Positions 54,820-63,617 of a stretch of 64,000 nt of DNA are shown piece after piece; within the stretch, counting starts at the first letter, position 1, and every line of letters starts with the position of its first letter. The DNA comes from Rhizobium mongolense subsp. loessense (GTDB taxonomy: Bacteria > Pseudomonadota > Alphaproteobacteria > Rhizobiales > Rhizobiaceae): contig NZ_FMTM01000005.1 of assembly GCF_900099775.1 (NCBI RefSeq), forward strand, positions 248,001-312,000. Direction: 5' to 3'. The position numbers and the translations under genes were made by a program. The notes below the pieces were generated by a model. The model ran no database searches. It was not told the DNA's origin and was given only the letters and a program-made list of their open reading frames with translations.

Positions 54820-56056
54820 AAAATCCTCCCTCCGCGTCGTTGACGACGCCAACGCCAAGAAACCGACCGAAGTCAAGAATCCGATCGAAGACAAGGAAAT
54901 CTCCGAAACCCAGGAAACGGTAGCCGAAGCGCCTTCATCCAATTCAGCGCCGGCCGCCGCAGTGGCTGCGTCCGACGGCATCAGGGTCCGCCGTCGGCGC
55001 AGCCTCACCCGCCCCGTGCTGTTTGCGCTGCTGCCTGTTGCCCTTGTTGCCGGCGGCTATTTCTACGTGAATGGCGGGCAGGTCATGTCGACCGACAATG
55101 CCTATATCCAGGCGGATATGGTCGGCTTGACGACGGATGTTTCCGGCATCGTCGACCAGATCAACGTTCACGAGAACGAAACGGTCAAGGCCGGGCAGGT
55201 GCTCTTTAGCCTGAAATCCGACAGCTTCAGGATCGCGCTCGACGGCGCAAAGGCCCAGCTTGGCGTCCAGCGCAACCAGATCGAAAACCTGAAGGCCAGC
55301 TATCGGCAGTCGCTTGCGGAAATCACGCAGGCTAAGGCCGACATCCCGTATTTCCAGGCGCAGTTCGATCGTCAGCAGAGCCTCGTCAACAGTTCGGCCG
55401 CGACACGTGCCGCCTATGATGAAGCCAAGCACGATCTCGATGCTGCGCTTCAGAAGGTTGCCGTCGCCAAGGCGCAGGCTGCGACCACGCTTGCAGAACT
55501 CGGCGACGATGCCAGCCAGCCGGTCGAGCAGAACCCTCTCTACCTGCAGGCTAAATCAAATGTCGACAATGCCCAGCGCGAGCTCGACCACAGCGTCGTC
55601 AGGGCGCCGTTCGACGGCGTCGTGACGAATGTCAACGCGCTGCAGGTGGGCTCCTACCTGCAGGCCTCGCAACAGGCCTTCTCGCTGGTTGCGACCAACC
55701 GGCTTTGGATCGCTGCAAGCCCGAAGGAAACCGAGCTTACCTACGTGAAGCCCGGCCAAGAGGCGAGCATCTATGTCGACACCTATCCGGGCGTCGAATG
55801 GAAAGGCAAGGTCGAAAGCATCAGCCCGGCCTCCGGCTCCAGCTTCTCGTTGCTTCCCGCGCAAAACACCACTGGCAACTGGGTAAAGGTCGTGCAGCGC
55901 ATTCCGATCCATGTCAGCATCGACGATGCCGACGGCAAGCCGCCGCTTCGCGTCGGCATGAGTACGATCGTCGATGTCGATACCGGCCATGCTCGTGGCC
56001 TGCCGGATTTCGTCAACAGGCTGTTGGGCCGCGAAGCCGGCAAGGGCCATGAGTAG
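54800..56056 (+). CDS. emrA: EmrA-like membrane-fusion protein (HlyD family)
   Basis: 418 residues if the ATG at 54800 is used (54812 is an alternative; both overlap marR). A hydrophilic leader of about 70 residues precedes one membrane helix (about 71-90: PVLFALLPVALVAGGYFYVN). Then the EmrA landmark STDNAYIQADMVGLTTDVSG, a coiled-coil hairpin (about 150-230) and VVRAPFDGVVTNVNALQVGS. It bridges EmrB to an outer-membrane channel. The Glu/Ala-rich leader is longer than in E. coli EmrA. Confidence 0.93.
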   Translation: MSRTMAEKSSLRVVDDANAKKPTEVKNPIEDKEISETQETVAEAPSSNSAPAAAVAASDGIRVRRRRSLTRPVLFALLPVALVAGGYFYVNGGQVMSTDNAYIQADMVGLTTDVSGIVDQINVHENETVKAGQVLFSLKSDSFRIALDGAKAQLGVQRNQIENLKASYRQSLAEITQAKADIPYFQAQFDRQQSLVNSSAATRAAYDEAKHDLDAALQKVAVAKAQAATTLAELGDDASQPVEQNPLYLQAKSNVDNAQRELDHSVVRAPFDGVVTNVNALQVGSYLQASQQAFSLVATNRLWIAASPKETELTYVKPGQEASIYVDTYPGVEWKGKVESISPASGSSFSLLPAQNTTGNWVKVVQRIPIHVSIDDADGKPPLRVGMSTIVDVDTGHARGLPDFVNRLLGREAGKGHE

Positions 56057-57587
56057 CGCTGCTTCCGCCGCCCCGGTTGCCAATCGTGGTGCGATCACGG
56101 CCTGCGTCATTCTCGCCGTCATCATGCAGGCGCTGGACACCACCATCGCCAACGTCGCGCTGCCCTATATCCAGGGAAGCGTTTCGGCTTCCGCCGATCA
56201 GATCAACTGGGTCCTGACTTCCTATATCGTCGCGGCCGCCATCATGACGCCGCCGTCGGGCTTCCTCGCTGCCAAGTTCGGCCGCAAGAACGTCCTCCTG
56301 ACGGCAATTGCCGGCTTCGTCGTGGCATCGGTGCTATGCGGGGTAGCACAATCATTGCCGCAGATCGTCGCCTTCCGCCTTCTGCAGGGCCTCTTCGGCG
56401 CTGCTCTCGTGCCGCTCTCACAGGGCATCCTCCTCGACATCTATACGGTCGAGGAGCGCGGCTCGGCCATGGCCTTATTCGGCGTCTCGGTCATGGTCGG
56501 GCCCGTCCTGGGGCCTGTCATCGGCGGCTGGCTGACCGACAACATCAGCTGGCGCTGGGTGTTCTATATCAACGTGCCGATCGGTGCGCTCGCCTTTGCC
56601 GGCATCGTCATCTTCGTCAGTGAAACGAAGCGGGATGCGCTCGCGAAGCTCGACTGGTTCGGGTTTGGCATGATGAGCCTCTTCATCGCAGTGCTGCAGC
56701 TGTTCCTAGACCGCGGTGAGCAGCTGGACTGGTTCTCGTCCGGCGAGATCATGGTCGAAGCGATCGTCTGCGCGGCAGCCTTCTACCTGCTGCTGGTTCA
56801 TACGCTGACGGCCGAAAAGTCCTTCGTGAATCCACGATTGTTTCTCGACCGGAACTTCGCGATCAGCATGGTGTTCATCTTCGTGGTCGGCGTCACCTAT
56901 CTCGCCTCGCTGGCGCTGATGACGCCTTATCTGCAGACGCTGATGGGCTATCCGGTCATCACGGCCGGGATCGTCATGGGGCCACGTGGCATCGGCACCA
57001 TGCTTTGCATGTTCATCGTCGGGCGACTGATCGGCAAGGTCGATACCCGCTGGCTCCTGGTGTTCGGCCTCGGCCTTACGGCCTGGGCAATGTACGACAT
57101 GACGGGTTGGACGCCGGACGTCTCGCAGTGGACGATCATGTCGGTCGGTTTCATCCAGGGTGCCGGTCTCGGCTTCCTGTTCGTGCCGCTGACGACGATC
57201 GCCTTCTCGACGCTGCCGGCGCATATGCGCGGCGACGGTACGGGCCTCTACAATCTTTCCCGCAACATCGGCTCGAGCGTTGGCATTTCGATCGTCTCGG
57301 CACTGATCGTCGAGAATACGCAGACCAATCACGCTTCGATCGCGGCCTATGTCACGCCGTTCAACCGGGCCTTTGATGCCGCCGCCGCGCAATCGCTCAG
57401 CCCGCTCACCGCGGCAGGCCGGGCTTCGCTCAACGAGCTCATCACGCTGCAATCGACGATCATCGCTTACATGGACGACTTCAAGCTCCTGATGCTGATG
57501 TCGCTTGCGGTGATGCCGCTGGCGCTCACCTTGCGCAAGCCCAAGGCGACGCCCGCATCAACGGATCACAGCGCCGTCATGGAGTGA
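56049..57587 (+). CDS. emrB: EmrB-like MFS drug exporter (DHA2, 14 helices)
   Basis: 512 residues from the ATG at 56049, 8 bp inside emrA; the frame from 55974 is longer only because it runs through emrA. Motif D1 MQALDTTIANVALPYIQGSV, motif A FLAAKFGRKNVL and motif C SVMVGPVLGPVIGGWLTDNI are intact; about 14 helices. Works with EmrA to expel hydrophobic compounds. Its TGA and the stop of the convergent mpg gene form TGATCA with no spacing. Confidence 0.95.
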   Translation: MSSAASAAPVANRGAITACVILAVIMQALDTTIANVALPYIQGSVSASADQINWVLTSYIVAAAIMTPPSGFLAAKFGRKNVLLTAIAGFVVASVLCGVAQSLPQIVAFRLLQGLFGAALVPLSQGILLDIYTVEERGSAMALFGVSVMVGPVLGPVIGGWLTDNISWRWVFYINVPIGALAFAGIVIFVSETKRDALAKLDWFGFGMMSLFIAVLQLFLDRGEQLDWFSSGEIMVEAIVCAAAFYLLLVHTLTAEKSFVNPRLFLDRNFAISMVFIFVVGVTYLASLALMTPYLQTLMGYPVITAGIVMGPRGIGTMLCMFIVGRLIGKVDTRWLLVFGLGLTAWAMYDMTGWTPDVSQWTIMSVGFIQGAGLGFLFVPLTTIAFSTLPAHMRGDGTGLYNLSRNIGSSVGISIVSALIVENTQTNHASIAAYVTPFNRAFDAAAAQSLSPLTAAGRASLNELITLQSTIIAYMDDFKLLMLMSLAVMPLALTLRKPKATPASTDHSAVME

Positions 57588-58175
57588 TCAGCGGAACGGC
57601 TTGCTCAGATATCGCGAGCCCTGAATGCCGAAGCGCCATGGAACTTCGGCATTCTTCGTTATGCCGATCCGCGTGCCCGAGGTGATCGGAACCGGCGCCG
57701 ATGGAAAGATTGCAAAAGGCGGGCGGTCGAGCAGCCGGTTGTTAATCTTGATATCGATATCGAGCGCCTGGCAGAGCTTGCCGGGACCGCTGCAGAGCTG
57801 GGTGAGCACATCGGTACCGCGGCGCTCGATCATTCCATCGATACCGCTTTGCGGCTCCAGCGCGCGGACGAGGACGGCCGAGCCCGGCGTGCAGACGAAG
57901 TTCAGGCACCAGTACATGCCGTAGATGCGGTAGATATAGACGTTGCCCGGCGGGCCGAACATCGCGCCGTTGCGCTTGGTCGGTCCGCGGAAACTGTGCG
58001 AGGCTTCGTCGTGCGGGAAATAGGCCTCCGTCTCGGTGATGCGCCCGCCCGTACCGTTGACGAAAAGGTGGCAGCCGATGAGATCGCGCGCGACGGCAAT
58101 CGCGTCGCGCTCGAAGAAGCCTCGAAGGTCACTACCGGTCAAGGGAGCGTTTCCAATGGCACCTGTATTCGTCAT
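57588..58175 (-). CDS. mpg: 3-methyladenine DNA glycosylase (AAG/MPG family)
   Basis: 195 residues, the usual bacterial length. RITETEAYFPHDEASHSFRG carries the catalytic Glu (TEAY), followed by TKRNGAMFGPPGNVYIYRIY and GMYWCLNFVC, then RRG and LCSGPGKLCQAL. It excises alkylated purines (3-methyladenine, hypoxanthine) in base excision repair. Monocistronic, leftward. Confidence 0.95.
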   Translation of the reverse strand: MTNTGAIGNAPLTGSDLRGFFERDAIAVARDLIGCHLFVNGTGGRITETEAYFPHDEASHSFRGPTKRNGAMFGPPGNVYIYRIYGMYWCLNFVCTPGSAVLVRALEPQSGIDGMIERRGTDVLTQLCSGPGKLCQALDIDIKINNRLLDRPPFAIFPSAPVPITSGTRIGITKNAEVPWRFGIQGSRYLSKPFR

Positions 58176-58227
58176 TCAAGTTACCCGTCGTTTGATTCCG
58201 GCCGGTATCATCGCCCATCAAGTGCGA

Positions 58228-59130
58228 CTACCCGAAACTTGCCCGCTGCTGCGCAAAGAGTTTCACCAGCCAGTCTATGAAGACGCGAACGCGCGGGGAA
58301 AGCTGACGATTGCGCGGATAAAGGAGCGAAACCGGCGTCTCGGTCGGCGGGAAGCCTTTCAGGATCTCAATCAGCTCACCTGAGGCGATGTAGCGTTCGG
58401 CGTGGTAGCGCGGGACCTGTATGATGCCCAGTCCGCAGCGCGCTGCTGCATGGAGGCTCTCGGCTGCATTGACCGAGACGATGGCTGGGATCGACATGTT
58501 GCGGACCTGCCCGTCGACGATGAATTCGAGCGGCAGCAGCCCGCCCGTCGCGCTGGACCGGAATCCGACCATTCGGTGGCCATCGAGCTTGTCGGGATGT
58601 TCCGGTATGCCATGGAGTTTAAGATAGGCGGGTGAGGCGAGGGTGATCTCTTCCAGCGTGGCCACGCGGCGGGCGATCATGTCGCTATCCTGCGGCACGC
58701 CGACGCGCAACACGCAGTCGATGCCCTCACGGACGAGATCGACCAGACGATCGCCTTCGCTCATGTAGAATTCGATATCCGGATATGTCTCCAGAAAGGA
58801 TGGCAGGCTCGGCAGCACGAAATGCCGAGCAAGCGTACCGTGCACATCGACCCGCAACATGCCCTTCGGTTTGGCGCCGACAAACGCGCCTTCGGCCTCC
58901 TCGATGTCGGCGAGGATCAAAAGGCAGCGCTGGTAATAGGCCTCGCCATCGAGTGTCGAACTGACATGGCGGGTGGTGCGCTGGAGCAGTTGCACGCCCA
59001 GGCGGGCTTCCAACTGCTTGACGGCATCGGTCACCGTCGAGCGGGGCAGGCCAGTATCCTCGGCTGCGAGCGTGAAGCTGCGGCGTTCCACGACGCGGCA
59101 AAAGACCCGCATGGCATCAAATCGGTCCAT
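58228..59130 (-). CDS. LysR-family transcriptional regulator
   Basis: 300 residues from the ATG at 59130 (MDRFDAMRVFCRVVERRSFT); an ATG at 59145 is possible. N-terminal HTH with LAAEDTGLPRSTVTDAVKQL EARLGV, and a periplasmic-binding-protein-like effector domain (LRVDVHGTLARHFVLPSLPS onward; CVLRVGVPQDSDMIARRVAT). Divergent from the SDR gene with a palindrome between them, so the SDR is the probable target. Paralogue of the LysR at 60251-61162. Confidence 0.92.
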   Translation of the reverse strand: MDRFDAMRVFCRVVERRSFTLAAEDTGLPRSTVTDAVKQLEARLGVQLLQRTTRHVSSTLDGEAYYQRCLLILADIEEAEGAFVGAKPKGMLRVDVHGTLARHFVLPSLPSFLETYPDIEFYMSEGDRLVDLVREGIDCVLRVGVPQDSDMIARRVATLEEITLASPAYLKLHGIPEHPDKLDGHRMVGFRSSATGGLLPLEFIVDGQVRNMSIPAIVSVNAAESLHAAARCGLGIIQVPRYHAERYIASGELIEILKGFPPTETPVSLLYPRNRQLSPRVRVFIDWLVKLFAQQRASFG

Positions 59131-59141
59131 AGTATTTGTTC

Positions 59142-59172
59142 GCATTCCTCGGATAGTGATGCCGAAGAATGC
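59142..59172. promoter_or_regulatory. Candidate LysR operator between lysR and the SDR gene
   Basis: Inverted repeat GCATTCCTCGG / CCGAAGAATGC: 11-bp arms with one mismatch, 9-nt spacer ATAGTGATG. Starts 12 bp upstream of the lysR start and lies 80 bp before the SDR gene, the usual place for a LysR recognition site controlling both. Confidence 0.6.
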
Positions 59173-59252
59173 ATGATTATCCGCACAATGGAAAGTATCA
59201 TCTTTTCCGCGTCGAAACGCGCTGCGGCGCAAGGAACTGAAGGAGAAAGAAA

Positions 59253-59993
59253 ATGGCCAGCAACGACAACAAGGTCGCGCTTGTCACAGGTGCATCCCGC
59301 AGCATCGGTGCCGCCATTGCCGAACGTCTTGCCAAGGATGGCTTTACCGTCGTTATCAACTATTCCGGCAATGCCGCTCCTGCCGAAGAACTGGCTCAGA
59401 AAATCGAGCAGGCCGGCGCCAGGGCGCTAACGGCGAAGGCCGATGTCAGCGATCCCGAAGCAGTGCGCCGGATGTTCGATGCTGCGCAAGCAGCCTTCGG
59501 CGGTATCGACGTTCTCGTCAACAATGCCGGCATCATGATGCTGTCTTCAATCGCCGATGCCGACGATGCCAACTTCGACCGCCAGGTCAGCGTCAACCTG
59601 AAGGGCACGTTCAACACGCTTCGGGAAGCCGGAAAGCGCCTGCGCAACGGTGGCCGGATCATCAACCTCTCGACCAGCGTCGTCGGCGTGAAGCTCGAAA
59701 CCTACGGCGTCTATGCCGCCACCAAGGCGGCTGTAGAAGTGCTAACGGCGATCATGTCGAAGGAAATGCGCGGCCGGAACATCACCGTCAACGCGGTCGC
59801 TCCCGGCCCGACCGCGACCGATCTCTTCCTCAACGGCAAATCAGACGAGCTCGTCGCCCGCATGGCGAAGATGAACCCGCTCGAACGCCTCGGCAGGCCC
59901 GAAGACATCGCCGCTGCCGTCTCCTTCCTCGCTGGTCCGGACGGCTCCTGGATCAACGGACAGGTCCTGCGCGCCAATGGCGGCATGGTCTAG
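59253..59993 (+). CDS. Short-chain dehydrogenase/reductase (SDR, FabG-like)
   Basis: 246 residues with all classical SDR residues: TGASRSIGAAIAERL (coenzyme loop, 12-26), DVS at 64-66, NNAG (90-93), catalytic Ser around 140-142, and YxxxK at Tyr154-Lys158 (YAATK). AAGGAGAAAG before the ATG. NAD(P)-dependent oxidoreductase; substrate not identifiable, and its pairing with a LysR regulator suggests a stress-induced carbonyl or quinone reductase. Confidence 0.93.
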   Translation: MASNDNKVALVTGASRSIGAAIAERLAKDGFTVVINYSGNAAPAEELAQKIEQAGARALTAKADVSDPEAVRRMFDAAQAAFGGIDVLVNNAGIMMLSSIADADDANFDRQVSVNLKGTFNTLREAGKRLRNGGRIINLSTSVVGVKLETYGVYAATKAAVEVLTAIMSKEMRGRNITVNAVAPGPTATDLFLNGKSDELVARMAKMNPLERLGRPEDIAAAVSFLAGPDGSWINGQVLRANGGMV

Positions 59994-60148
59994 TTCCATG
60001 AGATTGTTCGCGGCTCGGTGGCGGCATTGTTCCGTTTTTGTGAACGGTGATGTGCAAAGTTGCGCCTTAAAATCCGTCCGGTCGCAAATTATACTCCTTG
60101 GCAAGGAGCGAACGGAAATCCCTTATTCCGGCGCCAAACCTCCAAAAG

Positions 60149-60182
60149 CCCGCCGCGTCATTTTCCCTGGTGATGCGGCGGG
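60149..60182. terminator. Stem-loop in the convergent SDR/lysR gap
   Basis: CCCGCCGCGTCA / TGATGCGGCGGG, 12-bp arms with one G-T mismatch and a 10-nt loop. Lies between the convergent SDR and lysR genes, so probably acts as a bidirectional terminator or mRNA end. The 59994-60250 gap holds no gene. Confidence 0.6.
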
Positions 60183-60207
60183 TTCGAAGTTCGAAGTTGA
60201 TCCGATC

Positions 60208-60242
60208 GCGGCCCGTCGAAGGTTTTGTGCCTTCCGGGCCGC
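60208..60242. terminator. Second stem-loop next to the lysR stop
   Basis: GCGGCCC / GGGCCGC outer arms with an inner GAAGG / CCTTC stem and loop TTTTGTG; it ends 8 bp from the lysR stop codon. Likely terminator for lysR read leftwards. Confidence 0.6.
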
Positions 60243-60250
60243 TTCCGCTT

Positions 60251-61162
60251 TCAAGCATCGTTGAGCTTGGCGTCGGCAAGCAGCTTTACCATCCAGTCCA
60301 CAAAGACGCGTACCTTGTTGCTTAAGTGCCGGTTCGGCGGGTAGACGACGTAGAGCGGCAGAGGATCGCGCTTCCATTCCGGCAGAACCTGGACGAGTTC
60401 GCCTTGTTTCATGGCGGTGCGCGCCATGAAACGGAGCGTCTGGCCGACGCCGAGGCCGGTGGTGAGGGCGCTCATGAAGGTTCTGCCGTCATTCACCGAG
60501 ACGATATATCTCGGGTTTACCTCGATCGCTTCGTTGCCATTCTTGAATTCGAAGGGGATGGTGCGGCCGGTCTGTGCGCGGAAATAGCTGATGCCGTAAT
60601 GGCTGCTTTCGAGCTCTTGCGGGTGCGCGGGCATGCCGAATTTCTCGATGTAGCGGGGGGATGCGCAGGTGACCATTTCGATTTCGGATACACGTCTTGC
60701 GATCAATGATTGATCGGCGAGGGTGCCGGCGCGAAGAGCGCAGTCGACGTTCTCTGCAAGGTAGTCCACGGTGCGGTCGCTGACACCGAGATCAATGCGA
60801 ATATCGGGATATTTCAGGTAGAAATCGCAAAGTGCCGGCACGACGATGGTGTCGGCAAAAGCGCCTGCCATTTCAACGCGTAAGCGGCCGCTTGGAAGGC
60901 TTTGGGAGTTGGAAAGGCTGCCGTCGAGCTCTTCCAGTTCGGAAACGATCTGCGAGGCGCGTTCGTAATATAGTGCGCCGTCCGTCGTCACCATGACGCG
61001 TCGCGTCGTACGGTTAAGCAGCTTGGTGCGCAGATGCGCTTCCAAGCCCTGGATGAGATTGGTGATTGTCGCTTTGGGCATTGCGAGCGTGTCGGCCGCC
61101 CGTGTAAAGTTGCCCGTCTCAACGACGCGTATGAAGGCGCGCATTGCCGAGAGCTGGTCCAT
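60251..61162 (-). CDS. LysR-family transcriptional regulator
   Basis: 303 residues. MDQLSAMRAFIRVVETGNFT and ADTLAMPKATITNLIQGLEA form the HTH; the effector domain begins RLRVEMAGAFADTIVVPALC and includes CALRAGTLADQSLIARRVSE. CrgA-like subgroup, as for the LysR at 58228-59130. Divergent from the hydrolase-RND operon across 165 bp that contain a TTATTC inverted repeat; probably an activator or repressor of that efflux operon. Confidence 0.92.
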   Translation of the reverse strand: MDQLSAMRAFIRVVETGNFTRAADTLAMPKATITNLIQGLEAHLRTKLLNRTTRRVMVTTDGALYYERASQIVSELEELDGSLSNSQSLPSGRLRVEMAGAFADTIVVPALCDFYLKYPDIRIDLGVSDRTVDYLAENVDCALRAGTLADQSLIARRVSEIEMVTCASPRYIEKFGMPAHPQELESSHYGISYFRAQTGRTIPFEFKNGNEAIEVNPRYIVSVNDGRTFMSALTTGLGVGQTLRFMARTAMKQGELVQVLPEWKRDPLPLYVVYPPNRHLSNKVRVFVDWMVKLLADAKLNDA

Positions 61163-61231
61163 CGGAGATCTCCACAGTTTGCACTGCGATATTATTCGAA
61201 AATCGGAACAGTGTAATCATAATACAGCTTC

Positions 61232-61251
61232 TTATTCCGCGATGTGAATAA
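61232..61251. promoter_or_regulatory. Candidate LysR operator upstream of the hydrolase-RND operon
   Basis: Perfect inverted repeat TTATTC / GAATAA (6-bp arms, 8-nt spacer). A further TTATTC copy lies at 61192-61197, so two sites of different strength are possible, as in many LysR systems. Confidence 0.5.
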
Positions 61252-61327
61252 CAATATGTTTTTTACCAGAATGGCAAGCTGAAGCCGCTTACCATGCGTT
61301 ATCTTCGATAGAGCGAAAGCCGGACCG

Positions 61328-62152
61328 ATGACGGTGCAGGTGAAAGACATGGTGCTGGAGAAGGTGGGCATCGGCCCCGTTTCCGCGCGCGTCTATCAAG
61401 GCGCCGAGTTCGGTAAGGGGGCGCCGATCGTTCTGTTCTTTCACGGCGGGGCCTTCTTGGAATCCGGCATCCAGGCCGGCGTCAAGGAAAGTGCGATTGC
61501 TGAGAGCATGGCGAAAGCCGGTGCGATCGTTGCGATCCCTGACTACAACGCGCCGCTCGGCAACGTCTTTCCGAAGCCGCTCGAAGTCGGCTATTCCCTG
61601 TTTTCCTATCTGGCCAACAAGCGCGCCTCCGGCATTGGTGATCGCAACTCGCTGCTTCTGATCGCTGGCGAAGAGGCTGGCGGCAATATTGCGGCGGGTG
61701 TAGCGCTGAAGGCACGCGATCACTATGCCGACGCGCTCGACGGCCAGATCCTGATTTCGCCGCTCCTCGATCCGTTCATGGGCACCTCCTCCATCCGCAA
61801 GGCTGACGGTATCGGCATGCGTCAGCGCTGGACGGAAGGGTGGAGCCATTATCTTAGCGGCGGCGGCTGTCACCCCTATGCGGCGCCCTGTCTCTGTTCG
61901 CGCATTGCCGGCGTTGCGCCGGCGCTGATTTTCACGGCGGATGACGATCCTCTGCGCGATGAGACCGTCGGCTATGCCGCCCGCCTCAAAGCGGCAGGCG
62001 TCGAGGTCCGCCAGCATATCCTCCCCGCCGGGGCAGGCTGGCCATCTATCTACGGCGGGAAAACGGACGGTGCCTCGAACTGGCAGGAGAACGTCAGCCG
62101 CGAGTTCAAAAGTTTCGTTCAGGAGTTAAGCGTTCAACGCCAATTGCATTGA
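61328..62152 (+). CDS. Alpha/beta-hydrolase-fold protein lacking the catalytic serine
   Basis: 274 residues. The HSL-type oxyanion motif HGGAF (39-43) and strand order of carboxylesterases are present, but the nucleophile elbow, normally GDSAGG, reads GEEAGG (114-119), with Glu116 in place of Ser. The acid is still recognisable in FTADDDPLRDE, whereas the expected catalytic His near the C-terminus (HGF type) is replaced by GAGWPSIYG. It is therefore unlikely to be an esterase; it may bind a ligand or have another role. First gene before an RND efflux pair, divergent from lysR. Confidence 0.85.
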   Translation: MTVQVKDMVLEKVGIGPVSARVYQGAEFGKGAPIVLFFHGGAFLESGIQAGVKESAIAESMAKAGAIVAIPDYNAPLGNVFPKPLEVGYSLFSYLANKRASGIGDRNSLLLIAGEEAGGNIAAGVALKARDHYADALDGQILISPLLDPFMGTSSIRKADGIGMRQRWTEGWSHYLSGGGCHPYAAPCLCSRIAGVAPALIFTADDDPLRDETVGYAARLKAAGVEVRQHILPAGAGWPSIYGGKTDGASNWQENVSREFKSFVQELSVQRQLH

Positions 62153-62200
62153 AAACGAACTGATTATCGTCGGCCGTATAGGGCCGCAAGGAGAGTACCA

Positions 62201-63388
62201 ATGACGTCCAGAAAGAATCGCTGGGCCCTGGTGGGCGCTGGCATAGGGCTTGTTGCGTCTGTTTCAGCAGCGGCCATCTTTTTTGAATTGCCGATGGGCA
62301 CGGCGGCTACGGCCGCTTCCGCGCCTGCACAAGCTCCCGCTGTGCCGGTGACGGTTTCCGTCGTCGCAAGCCGTGATGTGACCACCTGGGAAGAGTTCTC
62401 GGGCCGTCTCGAAGCGGTCGACCGAGTTCAGCTACGCTCGCGCGTTGCGGGCGCCATTCAGTCGGTCCACTTCCGCGAAGGTGCACTGGTCAAGGCCGGC
62501 GACCTGCTCTTCACAATCGATCCGGCCCCTTACCAAGCGGCGGTTTCTCAAGCCGAAGGGCAGGTTGCCTCCGCCGAGGCCAAGGTCAGCCTGGCGCAGA
62601 TCGAGCTTGAGCGTGGCCGCCGGCTTTCGGATAGCCGCACGATCTCGCAGAGCGATATGGACCAGCGCCAAAGCGCCTTTACCGAGGCGCAGGCAGGGCT
62701 GCGTACCGCGCAGGCGGCGCTGCAATCGGCTGAGCTCGATCTCGGTTACACCGAGGTCCGGGCTCCGGTTTCCGGCCGAGTGGGCAAGCTGGAGATCACC
62801 GCCGGTAACCTTGTTGCTGCGGGTTCCGCTTCCCCAGCGCTCACAACGCTCGTCTCGATCGATCCGATCTATGCGAGCTTCAACGCCAGCGAAGAGATGG
62901 TGACGAAGGCGCTGTCGCAGCTTCCGGCCAATGACAGTGCAGTGCGCGCCCTCGAGCAGATCCCGGTCGAGGTCGGCACCCTCGCTGATGAAGGCACGCC
63001 GATCAAGGGCAAGCTCCAGCTCGTCGACAACCAGGTCGATGCTGCAAGCGGCACAATTGGAGTCCGCGCCGTGTTCGACAATCCGGGCGGCAAGCTGATC
63101 CCCGGCCAGTTCGTTCGCGTCCGAATGGGTCAGCCGAAAGCCGAGAATAAGATTCTCGTCAGCGAGCGGGCGATTGGCACCGACCAGGACAAGAAGTTCG
63201 TCTTCGTCGTCGACGGCGAGAATAAGGTCAGCTATCGGCCGGTCCAGCTCGGCAGGGTAAGTGACGGCCTCCGCGTCGTTGAAAGCGGTCTGAACCCGGG
63301 CGAGAAGATCGTCGTCAATGGCTTGCAGCGCATCCGTCCAGGTGCTGTGGTCGAGCCTCAGATGGAAGAGAAAGTGGCGGCCAAGTAG
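62201..63388 (+). CDS. RND efflux periplasmic adaptor (MexE/AcrA-like)
   Basis: 395 residues, AAGGAG before the ATG. N-terminal membrane or signal segment (ALVGAGIGLVASVSAAAIFF), then lipoyl halves (GRLEAVDRVQLRSRVAGAIQ, KAGDLLFTIDPAPY), a helical hairpin (about 115-180), beta-barrel (VSIDPIYASFNASEEMVTKA) and LVSERAIGTDQDKKFVFVVD. Adaptor for the RND permease starting at 63618; a RIME-like palindrome separates the two genes. Confidence 0.94.
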   Translation: MTSRKNRWALVGAGIGLVASVSAAAIFFELPMGTAATAASAPAQAPAVPVTVSVVASRDVTTWEEFSGRLEAVDRVQLRSRVAGAIQSVHFREGALVKAGDLLFTIDPAPYQAAVSQAEGQVASAEAKVSLAQIELERGRRLSDSRTISQSDMDQRQSAFTEAQAGLRTAQAALQSAELDLGYTEVRAPVSGRVGKLEITAGNLVAAGSASPALTTLVSIDPIYASFNASEEMVTKALSQLPANDSAVRALEQIPVEVGTLADEGTPIKGKLQLVDNQVDAASGTIGVRAVFDNPGGKLIPGQFVRVRMGQPKAENKILVSERAIGTDQDKKFVFVVDGENKVSYRPVQLGRVSDGLRVVESGLNPGEKIVVNGLQRIRPGAVVEPQMEEKVAAK

Positions 63389-63404
63389 GCGCGCCACAGC
63401 AATT

Positions 63405-63575
63405 CCCTTCTCCCCGACGGGGAGAAGGCGTCCGCAGGACAGATGAGGGGTGAGCGGCGAAGGAGCGAACGTCTGAGCCAAAAGCGAAGACGGCAGCTGC
63501 AGAGCCTCCCCGTCGTCCGGCCCTTCGGGCAACCAACGAAATGATTGACCCGCCGGCGGTACCCCAACCGCCGGA
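63405..63575. repeat. RIME-like rhizobial intergenic palindromic element
   Basis: CCTTCTCCCC / GGGGAGAAGG (10-bp arms, GAC spacer, 63406-63428) followed by GACAGATGAGGGGTGAG, the typical start of rhizobial intergenic mosaic elements. A second strong hairpin CCGGCGGT/ACCGCCGG (63553-63574) and a small CGGCCCTTCGGGC hairpin complete about 170 bp. It lies inside an efflux operon, between adaptor and permease, and may fold in the mRNA. Confidence 0.75.
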
Positions 63576-63617
63576 CAGGGCTTTTGCATCCAAGTTCATC
63601 CCGGAGAGGGCTTTGAA

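Noticed and set aside
62432-63589. 385-codon minus-strand frame over the RND adaptor
   Set aside because: Antisense to a clear adaptor gene and extends into the RIME-like repeat.
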